NCBI GenBank assembly: GCA_016463455.1
Contig: JAEMRG010000128.1
Location: 1-5,921, forward strand
Length of the DNA stretch: 5,921 nt
Source of the DNA: Rhodoferax sp.
Lineage (GTDB): Bacteria > Pseudomonadota > Gammaproteobacteria > Burkholderiales > Burkholderiaceae_C
Reading direction: 5' to 3'
The notes beneath the pieces are model-generated. The model did not search any database, was not told where the DNA came from, and saw only the letters and a list, made by a program, of their open reading frames with translations. The position numbers were made by a program, and so were the translations under genes. Below are positions 1 through 5,921 of this stretch, in pieces; position 1 is the first letter of the stretch, and every line of letters begins with the position of its first letter.

Positions 1-148
1 CGCCGCCAAAACCTTCCAGGGTTTGGAAGGTTTTTTTGGGGTTGATGTAGAGCGATGGCAGGTTGCCAGAGCCCTGGTAGCCAAGCAAAAGCGCTTGTTC
101 CACCAGTTGGGACGCGGCACCCTGCTTGCTAAGGTAATGACGGATCAT
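1..148 (-). CDS. GH30-like glycoside hydrolase, N-terminal fragment (cut by window edge)
   Basis: Only the first 49 codons lie in the window; the gene continues past position 1. The translation starts MIRHYLSKQG and reaches LYINPKKTFQTLEGFGG. The pattern of a hydrophobic strand, then 'xxPxxxxQTxEGFGG', is characteristic of the first strand of GH30 enzymes (glucosylceramidase-like beta-glucosidases, beta-1,6-glucanases), which fits a glucan locus where laminarin carries beta-1,6 branches. The start is uncertain: ATG at 148 has a GGTGA a few bases upstream, while GTG at 157, in the same frame, follows an AAGAGA stretch. Neither start gives a signal peptide, so the product looks cytoplasmic unless exported in another way. 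It begins 45 bases after the GH17 stop codon and is probably third in the operon. No catalytic residue can be seen, since these lie in the missing part. GH5 or another clan-A family with a similar 'Q-x-x-x-GFGG' strand is the main alternative. Confidence 0.62.
   Translation of the reverse strand, partial: MIRHYLSKQGAASQLVEQALLLGYQGSGNLPSLYINPKKTFQTLEGFGG
8..34. repeat. Perfect 11-bp stem-loop with flanking T-tract, terminator-like
   Basis: AAAACCTTCCA (8-18) and TGGAAGGTTTT (24-34) are exact reverse complements separated by a 5-base loop (GGGTT). On the plus strand the stem runs into seven Ts (31-37), giving the form of an intrinsic terminator for plus-strand transcription. On the minus strand it would end in only four Ts. 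The structure lies inside the start of the GH30-like coding sequence, where it encodes the conserved residues TFQTLEGF, so it is either a chance product of those codons or a functional intragenic signal. No plus-strand gene is visible that would need it. Confidence 0.6.
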
Positions 149-193
149 GCTTTTCACCCAAGTCTCTTTTTCTTCAAGAGGCTGGGTATTGGC

Positions 194-1990
194 TTATTTG
201 GACCAGTAAATATTGTCGATATAAATCTTGGTGTTGGTGGCACTGGCCTGGGTGTTAAGCGTTTTACCAAAGCGATCCGCGATAACGAAGGGGTTGCTCA
301 CTTTGCTGAGATCAAATACCGATGTGGCCGAGCCCTCGTTACCAGAGCCTTTGTTGCCATACGGTTTGATATCCCGAATCGGAATGGTGACCGTGTGCCA
401 ATTGCCATCGTTCACATAGCCGTAACTACCGCTCGCAAGGGGAAGGTAAACGTCATAGCCCGAGGCGCCGCTGCCCGTGTAAAAGCCCACTTCCAGTTTG
501 CCTGGGTAGTTTGTCTTGATGCTGAAGTTCAAATTACCAGTCGCTTCGTAGGCACTAAGATTCGCGATCAAAGTGCCATTGCTGGGCGCTATCAAAAGGC
601 CCCAACCCCATGACTTAGGAACGGGTTTGACCACCAGCCCATTGGCGCTGTCGCCAGGTGCGCCGGTGACGCGCACGCCAGCGTCTTCTTCGCCGCCAAA
701 AGCTGTTGGCGGGTTGTCCCAACCAAATAGATCTGCCCCTGTCGCAACCGCCGCTGAAGCTCCAGTCGGAATACTGTCTGCATACAGCGTGAAGCGCGAT
801 CCACTTACGACGGCCTGGTTCACGTCCGGCGCGAACAAAGCGTCCGTCGCGGCGTAGCTGCCAGCCTCATGCGTAAAGCCCTGGGCTTTGGGGTACAGGC
901 TTTGGACTACATAGCGCGCCTGCCGATTCTTATTGAACAGCCCCCATTTATCGTCTGAACCTTTCCAATCTTCATCAAAGGCTGCGAAGTAGAAAATAGA
1001 TTTGGGCCCGCTCGCGCCGGCACGCACTTCGTTCGTCCAAGTTTGAAGCCGGTCGAAATACATTTTTTGGTTCACCGGATGGGCGCGGTTGAACTCTCCG
1101 CTGGAGGCCACGGCCTTCCAACCGGTTTCGCCGATGACGATGGGCATTTTGGAAAAGCCCTGGCTATCCAGGTAGGTGCGCACAGCTGCGTGCTGCGCAC
1201 GCGCGGCGCTTATGGACGCATCCATCATGGCCGTTGCCCGCAAGGGTCCGGCGGCCACACCCAACTGCTGCCAGTCCCAGGTAGCGGGCGGGTGGACGGT
1301 CTCGGCCAGCGGGTAGGTGTGCATGGCCACGAAGTCAATCACGTCAAGCACGGCGCGCGGGTTTTGATCCTGGTCGTTGGTTTTTGCAAAAAAGGCCCAG
1401 TTGTCATCGGTAGTGACCGGTTGGGTGACCTGGCTGCGAACACTTTTAATATAGGCCGCCATTTGGGCCGCAGTCAATCGATTGAAAGACCAATTGACCA
1501 TGGTCTCATTGCCGACGCTGACGGCAAGCACAATGTCGCTGTATTGCTTGGCAAGCACCACGCCTCGGGCAATCTCTCCCTGGTTGAATGCGTCATTACC
1601 GCTGGCGATCCACACGCCGAGCATGACCTTGATATCCAACTTGTTGTCGCGAATGACTTTGAGGGTTTGCTTGGCCACTTGGTCCGAGCTGTCAAACAGA
1701 CGAATCAGCCTGAAGTTACCTGCCACCATCAGGTCCATGTCCTGCTTGATCATGGCTTCGGTAATCGTCTCATTGGCACGGTCAGATTCAACTTGCGAAG
1801 TTCGATAAGGCGCGTAATTCACGGCATTGCGGCTTGCCACTTCGGGACTGAGCAGTCGTTGCGTAACGCCCGTCACCACCACACCACCGCCGCCGCAAGA
1901 GACGAGCAGTAGACCGCCTACCAGTGCTGCCAAGGTGCGCTGCCAAAAAGCGTTTCGCGCAGATGAAGAAAAAAGTTGGGAGAATTTCAT
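194..1990 (-). CDS. GH17 beta-1,3-glucanase/transglucosylase lipoprotein with C-terminal glycan-binding-like region
   Basis: This 598-residue protein acts on beta-1,3-glucan or its oligosaccharides, by hydrolysis or transglucosylation, most likely at the outer membrane facing the periplasm. Residues 1-32 form a lipoprotein signal: basic start, hydrophobic stretch LAALVGGLLL, lipobox L29-V30-S31-C32. The residues after Cys32 are glycines, not Asp, which by the Lol rule favours the outer membrane. The GH17 barrel spans about residues 50-370. The proposed acid/base is E162 in SVGNETMV and the nucleophile E288 in VIGETGW; FYFAAFDEDWK (333-343) and KWGLF (348-352) are also typical of the family. 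Residues about 385-598 are rich in Gly, Ser and aromatics, appear all-beta, and resemble a carbohydrate-binding module, but I cannot assign a family. The start is supported by AAAGG seven bases upstream of ATG. The gene lies 24 bases after the porin, so the two are probably cotranscribed. Hydrolase versus transferase activity cannot be decided from sequence alone. Confidence 0.88.
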   Translation of the reverse strand: MKFSQLFSSSARNAFWQRTLAALVGGLLLVSCGGGGVVVTGVTQRLLSPEVASRNAVNYAPYRTSQVESDRANETITEAMIKQDMDLMVAGNFRLIRLFDSSDQVAKQTLKVIRDNKLDIKVMLGVWIASGNDAFNQGEIARGVVLAKQYSDIVLAVSVGNETMVNWSFNRLTAAQMAAYIKSVRSQVTQPVTTDDNWAFFAKTNDQDQNPRAVLDVIDFVAMHTYPLAETVHPPATWDWQQLGVAAGPLRATAMMDASISAARAQHAAVRTYLDSQGFSKMPIVIGETGWKAVASSGEFNRAHPVNQKMYFDRLQTWTNEVRAGASGPKSIFYFAAFDEDWKGSDDKWGLFNKNRQARYVVQSLYPKAQGFTHEAGSYAATDALFAPDVNQAVVSGSRFTLYADSIPTGASAAVATGADLFGWDNPPTAFGGEEDAGVRVTGAPGDSANGLVVKPVPKSWGWGLLIAPSNGTLIANLSAYEATGNLNFSIKTNYPGKLEVGFYTGSGASGYDVYLPLASGSYGYVNDGNWHTVTIPIRDIKPYGNKGSGNEGSATSVFDLSKVSNPFVIADRFGKTLNTQASATNTKIYIDNIYWSK

Positions 1991-2014
1991 GGGTAAACCT
2001 TTGGCTCTTGAGCC

Positions 2015-3382
2015 TTAAAACGTGTAAACCACACCCGCGCCAAACCAGTTGCCGTCCTGCGTCACGCGGGAGTCAACACCCCAGAACGCGTTATTGCCCG
2101 GCATGGACATGGGCGACAGGCCGATTCGGCCAAAGTGGCTCATTCCGGCAAAGCCATAGAACTGCAGGCCTTGTCCGTAGTCGTAATTCAGGCCCACGGT
2201 GGCAGCGGTGGCGTCATTGCTTTGGCCGCGTTCGGTGGGGTTGTCGGTGCTGGCTTTACCCAGGTAAATAAGGCCCACTGAGCCCGTCCAGGGCCCGGTG
2301 CGGTAGCGGGCGCCGGCGCTCAAGTCCACCGAGCTTGCCGAGTAGCCTGGGTTGGCCACGCCGCCCACATTCGTGTCCCAGGCCACGTTAAACATAGTGT
2401 TCCAAAGCCCTTGCGCCCCGGTCGATAGCTGGATCGCCCGCATACCGCTCCAACGGTTGGCGCGCACGCCGCCCGATAACTCAATTTGCGATGTCAGCTG
2501 GTAACGCGCCACTGCCATCGCCATGCTTTGCTCAGCGCCGCTGGTGAGCAAGCTGTCGTCGGCGGCTGAATCGGTCAAAGCGCTGAAAGGTCCATGCCCC
2601 CACGCCAAGGGCTTGCCGTTTTTGGCGTTTTGGAACACCGCATCCACTACCAAGTCGCCCTGGTGGTATTGCGCATACAGCTCAATGAGCAAGGGTTTGT
2701 TCTTGGTGAATTCGGTTTTGCCCTGGTCGACGGTGGCTTCCAGCACCAGGTCGCCGTTCATCACATCCAAGGGGCGCGTGGTCACGCGAATGGCATTGCC
2801 CAGCATGCCGTAACCGGCGCCGCTGCCCGCCCATTCATTAGAGAGGCCAATGTTGGTGCCATAGGGGTAGTCCGCAACGGCCCAGCCGCGCGCCGTCATG
2901 CTGCCAATAGCAACCCGGCCATAGTCCTCGTGGCTGATGGCGATGTTTTTTTCGTACCAAATGTTGGGATCGAATGCCATGTCCCGGTCGATAGATTTCA
3001 CGGAATCGAGCACAGTGCCCGCGCCACCACGAAAGCGCTGGCTGAGCAAGGCACTCGCTGTGTAGCCCTGGCCCAGGTTGTACTTGGCGCCCAGCCAGGG
3101 CTGGAACAAGATGGTGGTCTGCGCCATGGTTTTGTATTCTTTGCCATTGACCAGCTCATCGGCCCAAATGCGGTGCTTGTCTTCAAGCGGAAAGCGCGCG
3201 CAGTCCTTGCACTGGTTGCTGCTCATCGATGTTTCCGCCTTGGCAAAGCCAGTCAGGCTGAACATGCCGTCAGGGCCGAAATCAATCGCATAGCTGGAAG
3301 CGGACAAACTGAGCAAGGCACCGGCCAGGGCCAGTCGCTTGCCGCTAGTGCGCGTGGGGAGGGGTTTGCTTGGAAGGCTCAT
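2015..3382 (-). CDS. Outer-membrane porin, probably for beta-glucan oligosaccharides
   Basis: This 455-residue protein is a predicted outer-membrane beta-barrel. Residues 1-32 are a signal peptide: a long basic n-region with K and R up to residue 16, hydrophobic core LALAGALLSLSAS, and cleavage after SYA (residue 32). The mature part alternates polar and hydrophobic residues with many Gly and aromatics, as in Gram-negative porins. It ends VVYTF, the terminal aromatic read by the BAM assembly machinery. Strands such as MFSLTGFAKAE, ILFQPWLGAKYN and GRVAIGSMTA fit the general porin fold. Substrate is inferred only from its neighbours. Residues C58 and C61 form a CxxC pair near the start of the barrel, which is unusual for a porin. 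ATG at 3382 is the only usable start: an in-frame stop lies within the operator just upstream, and the next Met is beyond the signal peptide. No Shine-Dalgarno sequence is evident. It is first in the minus-strand operon, with a LacI-type palindrome 21 bases upstream. Confidence 0.82.
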   Translation of the reverse strand: MSLPSKPLPTRTSGKRLALAGALLSLSASSYAIDFGPDGMFSLTGFAKAETSMSSNQCKDCARFPLEDKHRIWADELVNGKEYKTMAQTTILFQPWLGAKYNLGQGYTASALLSQRFRGGAGTVLDSVKSIDRDMAFDPNIWYEKNIAISHEDYGRVAIGSMTARGWAVADYPYGTNIGLSNEWAGSGAGYGMLGNAIRVTTRPLDVMNGDLVLEATVDQGKTEFTKNKPLLIELYAQYHQGDLVVDAVFQNAKNGKPLAWGHGPFSALTDSAADDSLLTSGAEQSMAMAVARYQLTSQIELSGGVRANRWSGMRAIQLSTGAQGLWNTMFNVAWDTNVGGVANPGYSASSVDLSAGARYRTGPWTGSVGLIYLGKASTDNPTERGQSNDATAATVGLNYDYGQGLQFYGFAGMSHFGRIGLSPMSMPGNNAFWGVDSRVTQDGNWFGAGVVYTF

Positions 3383-3396
3383 AGTATTAGTGTGCC

Positions 3397-3425
3397 AAAA
3401 TGTATGAAAGCGCTTTCATTGTAAT
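3397..3425 (-). promoter_or_regulatory. Possible promoter of the porin operon
   Basis: Reading the minus strand, ATTACA (3425-3420, 4 of 6 against TTGACA) is followed after 17 bases by CATTTT (3402-3397, 3 of 6 against TATAAT); TACATT (3404-3399) is another -10 candidate but leaves only 15 bases. Either choice puts the operator 3404-3419 in the spacer and the transcript start within about 10 bases of the porin ATG. That would leave almost no leader, consistent with the missing Shine-Dalgarno sequence. The match is weak, and a promoter further upstream is possible. Confidence 0.3.
3404..3419. promoter_or_regulatory. LacI/GalR-family operator, porin side
   Basis: The 16-base sequence ATGAAAGCGCTTTCAT is a perfect palindrome with a central CG. 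It matches the general LacI/GalR-family operator form TGNAANCGNTNNCA. It ends 21 bases before the porin ATG and is repeated base for base at 3553-3568. At this position a bound repressor would cover the promoter or block the transcript start of the porin-GH17-GH30-like operon. The cognate regulator is not encoded in the window. Confidence 0.85.
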
Positions 3426-3457
3426 TGCATGCCGCGCGTTTTTGGGTCATCTGTCAC

Positions 3458-3542
3458 CTAGGGTTTCCCCTTGTACGGCGCAAAAAATCCCCCTGAATTG
3501 TGGTGCACGCCCAGCCGCTGCCAGGCCTATGGAAAACCCTAG
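3458..3542. repeat. Widely spaced inverted repeat between the two operators
   Basis: CTAGGGTTT (3458-3466) and AAACCCTAG (3534-3542) are exact reverse complements 67 bases apart. The match extends by two further pairs (CC at 3467-3468, GG at 3531-3532) if A3533 is bulged. The right arm ends 10 bases before the operator at 3553. It could mark paired sites for a second DNA-binding protein or be chance; the long spacing makes an RNA hairpin unlikely. No known regulator motif was recognised. Confidence 0.4.
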
Positions 3543-3571
3543 TTCCGAAATCATGAAAGCGCTTTCATAAT
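3543..3571 (+). promoter_or_regulatory. Candidate sigma70-type promoter of the GH81 gene
   Basis: TTCCGA (3543-3548, 3 of 6 against TTGACA) is separated by 17 bases from CATAAT (3566-3571, 5 of 6 against TATAAT). The operator 3553-3568 fills the spacer and overlaps the -10 element, so repressor and RNA polymerase could not bind together. Transcription would begin near 3578, leaving a leader of about 54 bases before the ATG at 3632. The good -10 and the operator position support it; the poor -35 keeps confidence moderate. Confidence 0.5.
3553..3568. promoter_or_regulatory. LacI/GalR-family operator, GH81 side
   Basis: This is an exact second copy of the palindrome ATGAAAGCGCTTTCAT. It starts 79 bases before the GH81 ATG and overlaps the candidate -10 element CATAAT. 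Its centre is 149 bases from the centre of the porin-side copy, about 14.2 turns of B-DNA, so the two sites lie roughly on the same face of the helix. Identical sites on both sides of a divergent region imply that one regulator controls both transcription units. Confidence 0.85.
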
Positions 3572-3621
3572 CCATGCTTTAAAAACCCAATGTTGGACAT
3601 GGCTGCGCACTTGTCCGGAAC

Positions 3622-3625
3622 AGGA
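3622..3625 (+). promoter_or_regulatory. Ribosome binding site deciding the GH81 start
   Basis: AGGA lies six bases before the ATG at 3632. In-frame ATGs further upstream, at 3590 and 3599, have no purine-rich site before them, and using them would place polar residues ahead of the signal peptide. The start at 3632 is therefore preferred. Confidence 0.65.
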
Positions 3626-3631
3626 AACCCC

Positions 3632-5896
3632 ATGCCCGCTATCCGCCCTCTGTGCCTTGCTTTGCTGTGCGCCTGTGCCACCTCTTTTGCGGTGCAGGCC
3701 CAAACGGTCCAAGCTGGGGCTGGCGCTTACACCCTGGCCCCCAAGGCGGCGGACCGGGCAGTGCCGTCCGCGCCTTACCGCACGCCGGCGATGCTCAAGC
3801 GCGCAGCGCCTAGCAACCAGTGGTATTCGGCCCTGGCCTATAGCGACAAGCCCGAGGTCTTGTTTGCCCACCCCTTAACTGTTTTGCCCAGCAGTGCCGG
3901 CATCGAGTTTGCGTTGCCTAGCAAAACCGTGGTGCCCACCGAGCGGCGCGATGTAGAAATCCACTACCCGCACCAGGACGGCTTGCTGCTTTCGCCCACC
4001 GGCGTTAGGCTGGAGCGTCCCAAATTAGCCAATGCCAGTGACTGGGCTATCGACATCGCTTGGGGCCCTAACGACGCCGCCATGACGGCCACCGTGGCGC
4101 ACGGCAGCCCCTTTGTGTCGCTGCAAATCCCCAAAGGCAATGTGCGCCTGCAATTGCCCTTTGCCGCCACCCGCGTGTCGCATGCGGATGCGCGGGTTTT
4201 AGCTCTGCGCCTAAAGGGCAAGTCCTATGCTTTGTATGGCCCCAGCGGCGTGCGTTGGGAGCATGTCTCGGGTACCGAATGGATAGGCCACTTGCCCGAG
4301 GGCAAAGGCTATGCGTCTGCGGCTGCGCTGCCCGACGACAGCGCCTCCACCCTGGACTTGTTTACCCGCCATGCCTACGCGTTTTTGCAGGACACGCGGG
4401 TGGACTGGCAATTCGACGAAGCCGCCAGCCGGGTGCGCAGCACCTTTGTCGCTACGGCGCGCAATATGGAAGGCCCGGATGTGCCGCCGCTGCTGGGCTT
4501 GTTCCCGCACCAGTGGCACAACAACAGCGCCTTGCAAGGCAAACTCGGCCCCGCTTTCGAAACCCTGCGCGGCCCCATCAAGCTGCTGGCCGCCAATCAA
4601 TTTGAGCTAACACGCACCTACAACGGTTTCGTGCCTTTTTGGCCTGGCCTAGCCGAGCAAACGCGTAGCGCCGAATTACGTGACCTGATGAAAACCGATG
4701 TGCGCAATGCCCGGCGCATGATGTTGGAAATCGGCGTCGGCCCCTACTGGCAAGGCAAAGGTTTGCAGCGTATTTCCAAGCTGATGGACGTGGTCGAACA
4801 ACAAGGCGATCTGGATTCGCGCGACCAACTGCTCAAGCATATGAAAACGCGCATCGAGCAATGGTTTTCTGGCAAGGACAGCAAAACCTATTTTCACTAC
4901 GACAAAGCGCAAGGCACAGTCGCGTCTTACCCTGAGGAATATTTTGCGGTGGAGCAAATGAACGACCACCATTTCCACTACGGCTACTGGATACGCACCA
5001 TGGCCGAAATCGCGCTGCGCGACCCGCAATGGGCCGCCAAAGCGCAGTGGGGAGGCATGGTCGATGTGCTGATCGCCGACATCGCCACCCCGCGCCGGGG
5101 TGCAGCGGACTTTCCGTTTGTGCGCAACTTTGACCCCTACGAAGGCCACTCCTGGGCGTCGGGCATCGGGCTGGGTCCGTTTGGCAACAACCAGGAGTCC
5201 TCCTCCGAGGCCGTCAACGCCTGGGTCGGGCTCATTTTGTGGGCCGAAGTCACCGGCGACAAAGCCTTGCGCGATTTGGGCATCTACCTCTACACCTCCG
5301 AGATCGAGGCCATTAACTACTACTGGTTTGACATCCACCACCTGGTCTTTCCGCCCGAATACAAAAACGTGGAAACCAGCATGCTGTTTGGCGGCAAGTA
5401 CACCCACAACACCTGGTGGATTGACGAACCGCGCCAAATCAAAGGCATCAACCTGCTGCCCATTACCACCGCCTCCACCTACCTGGGGCGCGATGCCGCT
5501 TTTGTCAAACGCAGCCTGGCTACCCTCAAGCCGGATGCCGAAATTTATGCCGCGCGCGGCAAGGCCGCCAAGCCCATAGACATCTGGCAAGACCTGTTTG
5601 CCAAATACATGGCCACCGCCGACCCGCAGGCGGCCCTGGCCATGTGGGACCGCTGGGGCTCTTTTGAATTGGGCGACACCCGCAGCCACGCCCTGCACTG
5701 GATGCTCAGCCTGCAAAGTATGGGCACGCCGGACTTTGCCACCACCGCCAACACCACGCTCTACAGCGTGTTCCAACGCGCAGACGGGGGCAAAACCTAT
5801 CTCGCTTACAACCCCGGCGCACAGCCCTTGACGGTGCTGTTTAGCGATGGCAAAAGCCTGCAAGTGGCGCCTCGTAGCTTGGGCCGGACGCAGTAG
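3632..5896 (+). CDS. GH81 endo-beta-1,3-glucanase, exported
   Basis: This 754-residue protein is an inverting endo-beta-1,3-glucanase of family GH81, expected to cut laminarin- or curdlan-like chains outside the cytoplasm. Residues 1-23 form a signal peptide (LCLALLCACATSFAVQA), probably cut by signal peptidase I before Q24; an L-C-A-C15 lipobox is possible but atypical. An N-terminal beta-sandwich (about 25-285) contains SNQWYSAL, and the helical catalytic part begins near FPHQW (291-295). Catalytic motifs are intact: NDHHFHYGYW with D445 as the likely general acid, FDPYEGHSWASG (500-511), and NNQESSSEAVNAW with E522 and E526. From family knowledge one of these Glu residues acts as general base, and the spacing from the Asp agrees with the family as I recall it. 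Residues 711-754 form a short beta-rich tail (YNPGAQPLTVLFSDG). No separate binding module or anchor is visible. It is divergent from the porin operon and shares its operator. The stop is TAG; no terminator is seen in the 25 bases that follow. Confidence 0.93.
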   Translation: MPAIRPLCLALLCACATSFAVQAQTVQAGAGAYTLAPKAADRAVPSAPYRTPAMLKRAAPSNQWYSALAYSDKPEVLFAHPLTVLPSSAGIEFALPSKTVVPTERRDVEIHYPHQDGLLLSPTGVRLERPKLANASDWAIDIAWGPNDAAMTATVAHGSPFVSLQIPKGNVRLQLPFAATRVSHADARVLALRLKGKSYALYGPSGVRWEHVSGTEWIGHLPEGKGYASAAALPDDSASTLDLFTRHAYAFLQDTRVDWQFDEAASRVRSTFVATARNMEGPDVPPLLGLFPHQWHNNSALQGKLGPAFETLRGPIKLLAANQFELTRTYNGFVPFWPGLAEQTRSAELRDLMKTDVRNARRMMLEIGVGPYWQGKGLQRISKLMDVVEQQGDLDSRDQLLKHMKTRIEQWFSGKDSKTYFHYDKAQGTVASYPEEYFAVEQMNDHHFHYGYWIRTMAEIALRDPQWAAKAQWGGMVDVLIADIATPRRGAADFPFVRNFDPYEGHSWASGIGLGPFGNNQESSSEAVNAWVGLILWAEVTGDKALRDLGIYLYTSEIEAINYYWFDIHHLVFPPEYKNVETSMLFGGKYTHNTWWIDEPRQIKGINLLPITTASTYLGRDAAFVKRSLATLKPDAEIYAARGKAAKPIDIWQDLFAKYMATADPQAALAMWDRWGSFELGDTRSHALHWMLSLQSMGTPDFATTANTTLYSVFQRADGGKTYLAYNPGAQPLTVLFSDGKSLQVAPRSLGRTQ

Positions 5897-5921
5897 CCCT
5901 CCATTCCAAAGCGCGCCGGCC

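Noticed and set aside
82..98. CAAGC/GCTTG inverted repeat with an AAGCGCTT core resembling the operator
   Set aside because: Only the central 8 bases match the operator palindrome and it lies within coding sequence, so a chance resemblance is likelier.
1043..1912. Open frame of 289 codons on the plus strand opposite GH17
   Set aside because: It covers the GH17 catalytic region on the other strand, is His/Val/Gly-rich and has no recognisable domain, as expected for a shadow frame.
2003..2014. Short symmetric sequence GGCTCTTGAGCC between the porin and GH17
   Set aside because: The arms are only 4-5 bp with a 2-4 base loop and no T-tract follows, so it is too weak to call a terminator or processing site.
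3026..3040. GAAAGCGCT half-site inside the porin gene
   Set aside because: It matches only one half of the operator and the other half is not conserved; similar GCGC-centred fragments recur elsewhere in coding sequence.
2594..3424. Open frame of 276 codons on the plus strand opposite the porin
   Set aside because: It is antisense to a well-supported porin, has no motif, and ends within the operator region; best explained as a shadow.
3590..3631. Upstream start for GH81 at 3590, adding 14 residues
   Set aside because: No ribosome binding site precedes it, and it would put a polar stretch ahead of a good signal peptide; ATG at 3632 has AGGA at proper spacing.
4676..5863. Long open frame of 395 codons on the minus strand opposite GH81
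   Set aside because: It lies wholly within a GH81 gene whose catalytic motifs are intact, shows no family motif or ribosome binding site, and has the Val/Gly/His-rich composition of an antisense shadow of GC-rich codons.

Overview
The window reads as part of a beta-1,3-glucan (laminarin-type) utilisation locus from a Gram-negative bacterium. The best guess is a betaproteobacterium of the Burkholderiales, perhaps Comamonadaceae. That guess rests on the moderately GC-rich codon use, a classical monomer-type porin ending in phenylalanine, and a lipoprotein that avoids the inner-membrane retention signal. No rRNA or housekeeping marker is present to confirm the taxon.

Layout, left to right. (1) Positions 1-148, minus strand: the first 49 codons of a gene that leaves the window. 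Its only recognisable motif (INPKKTFQTLEGFGG) resembles the N-terminal strand of GH30 beta-glucosidases and beta-1,6-glucanases. (2) 194-1990, minus: a 598-residue lipoprotein with a GH17 (beta-1,3-glucanase/transglucosylase) barrel and a C-terminal beta-rich, probably glycan-binding region. (3) 2015-3382, minus: a 455-residue outer-membrane porin. (4) 3383-3631: a 249-base divergent control region holding two identical 16-bp perfect palindromes of the LacI/GalR type, one next to each outward-facing gene. (5) 3632-5896, plus: a 754-residue exported GH81 endo-beta-1,3-glucanase with the family's catalytic residues in place.

The three minus-strand genes are separated by 24 and 45 bases and look like one operon (porin, GH17, GH30-like). 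The GH81 gene is transcribed away from them. A working model, which is inference: GH81 cuts long beta-1,3-glucan, the porin admits the oligosaccharides, the outer-membrane-anchored GH17 trims or rearranges them, and the GH30-like enzyme removes beta-1,6 side branches. A LacI-family repressor encoded outside the window would silence both transcription units until a glucan-derived inducer is present. No SusC/SusD pair or TonB-dependent receptor is visible, so uptake here appears to rely on a porin.

No tRNA, rRNA, CRISPR array, insertion sequence, integrase or phage gene is visible. Other long open frames opposite the four genes are best explained as shadows of GC-rich coding sequence.
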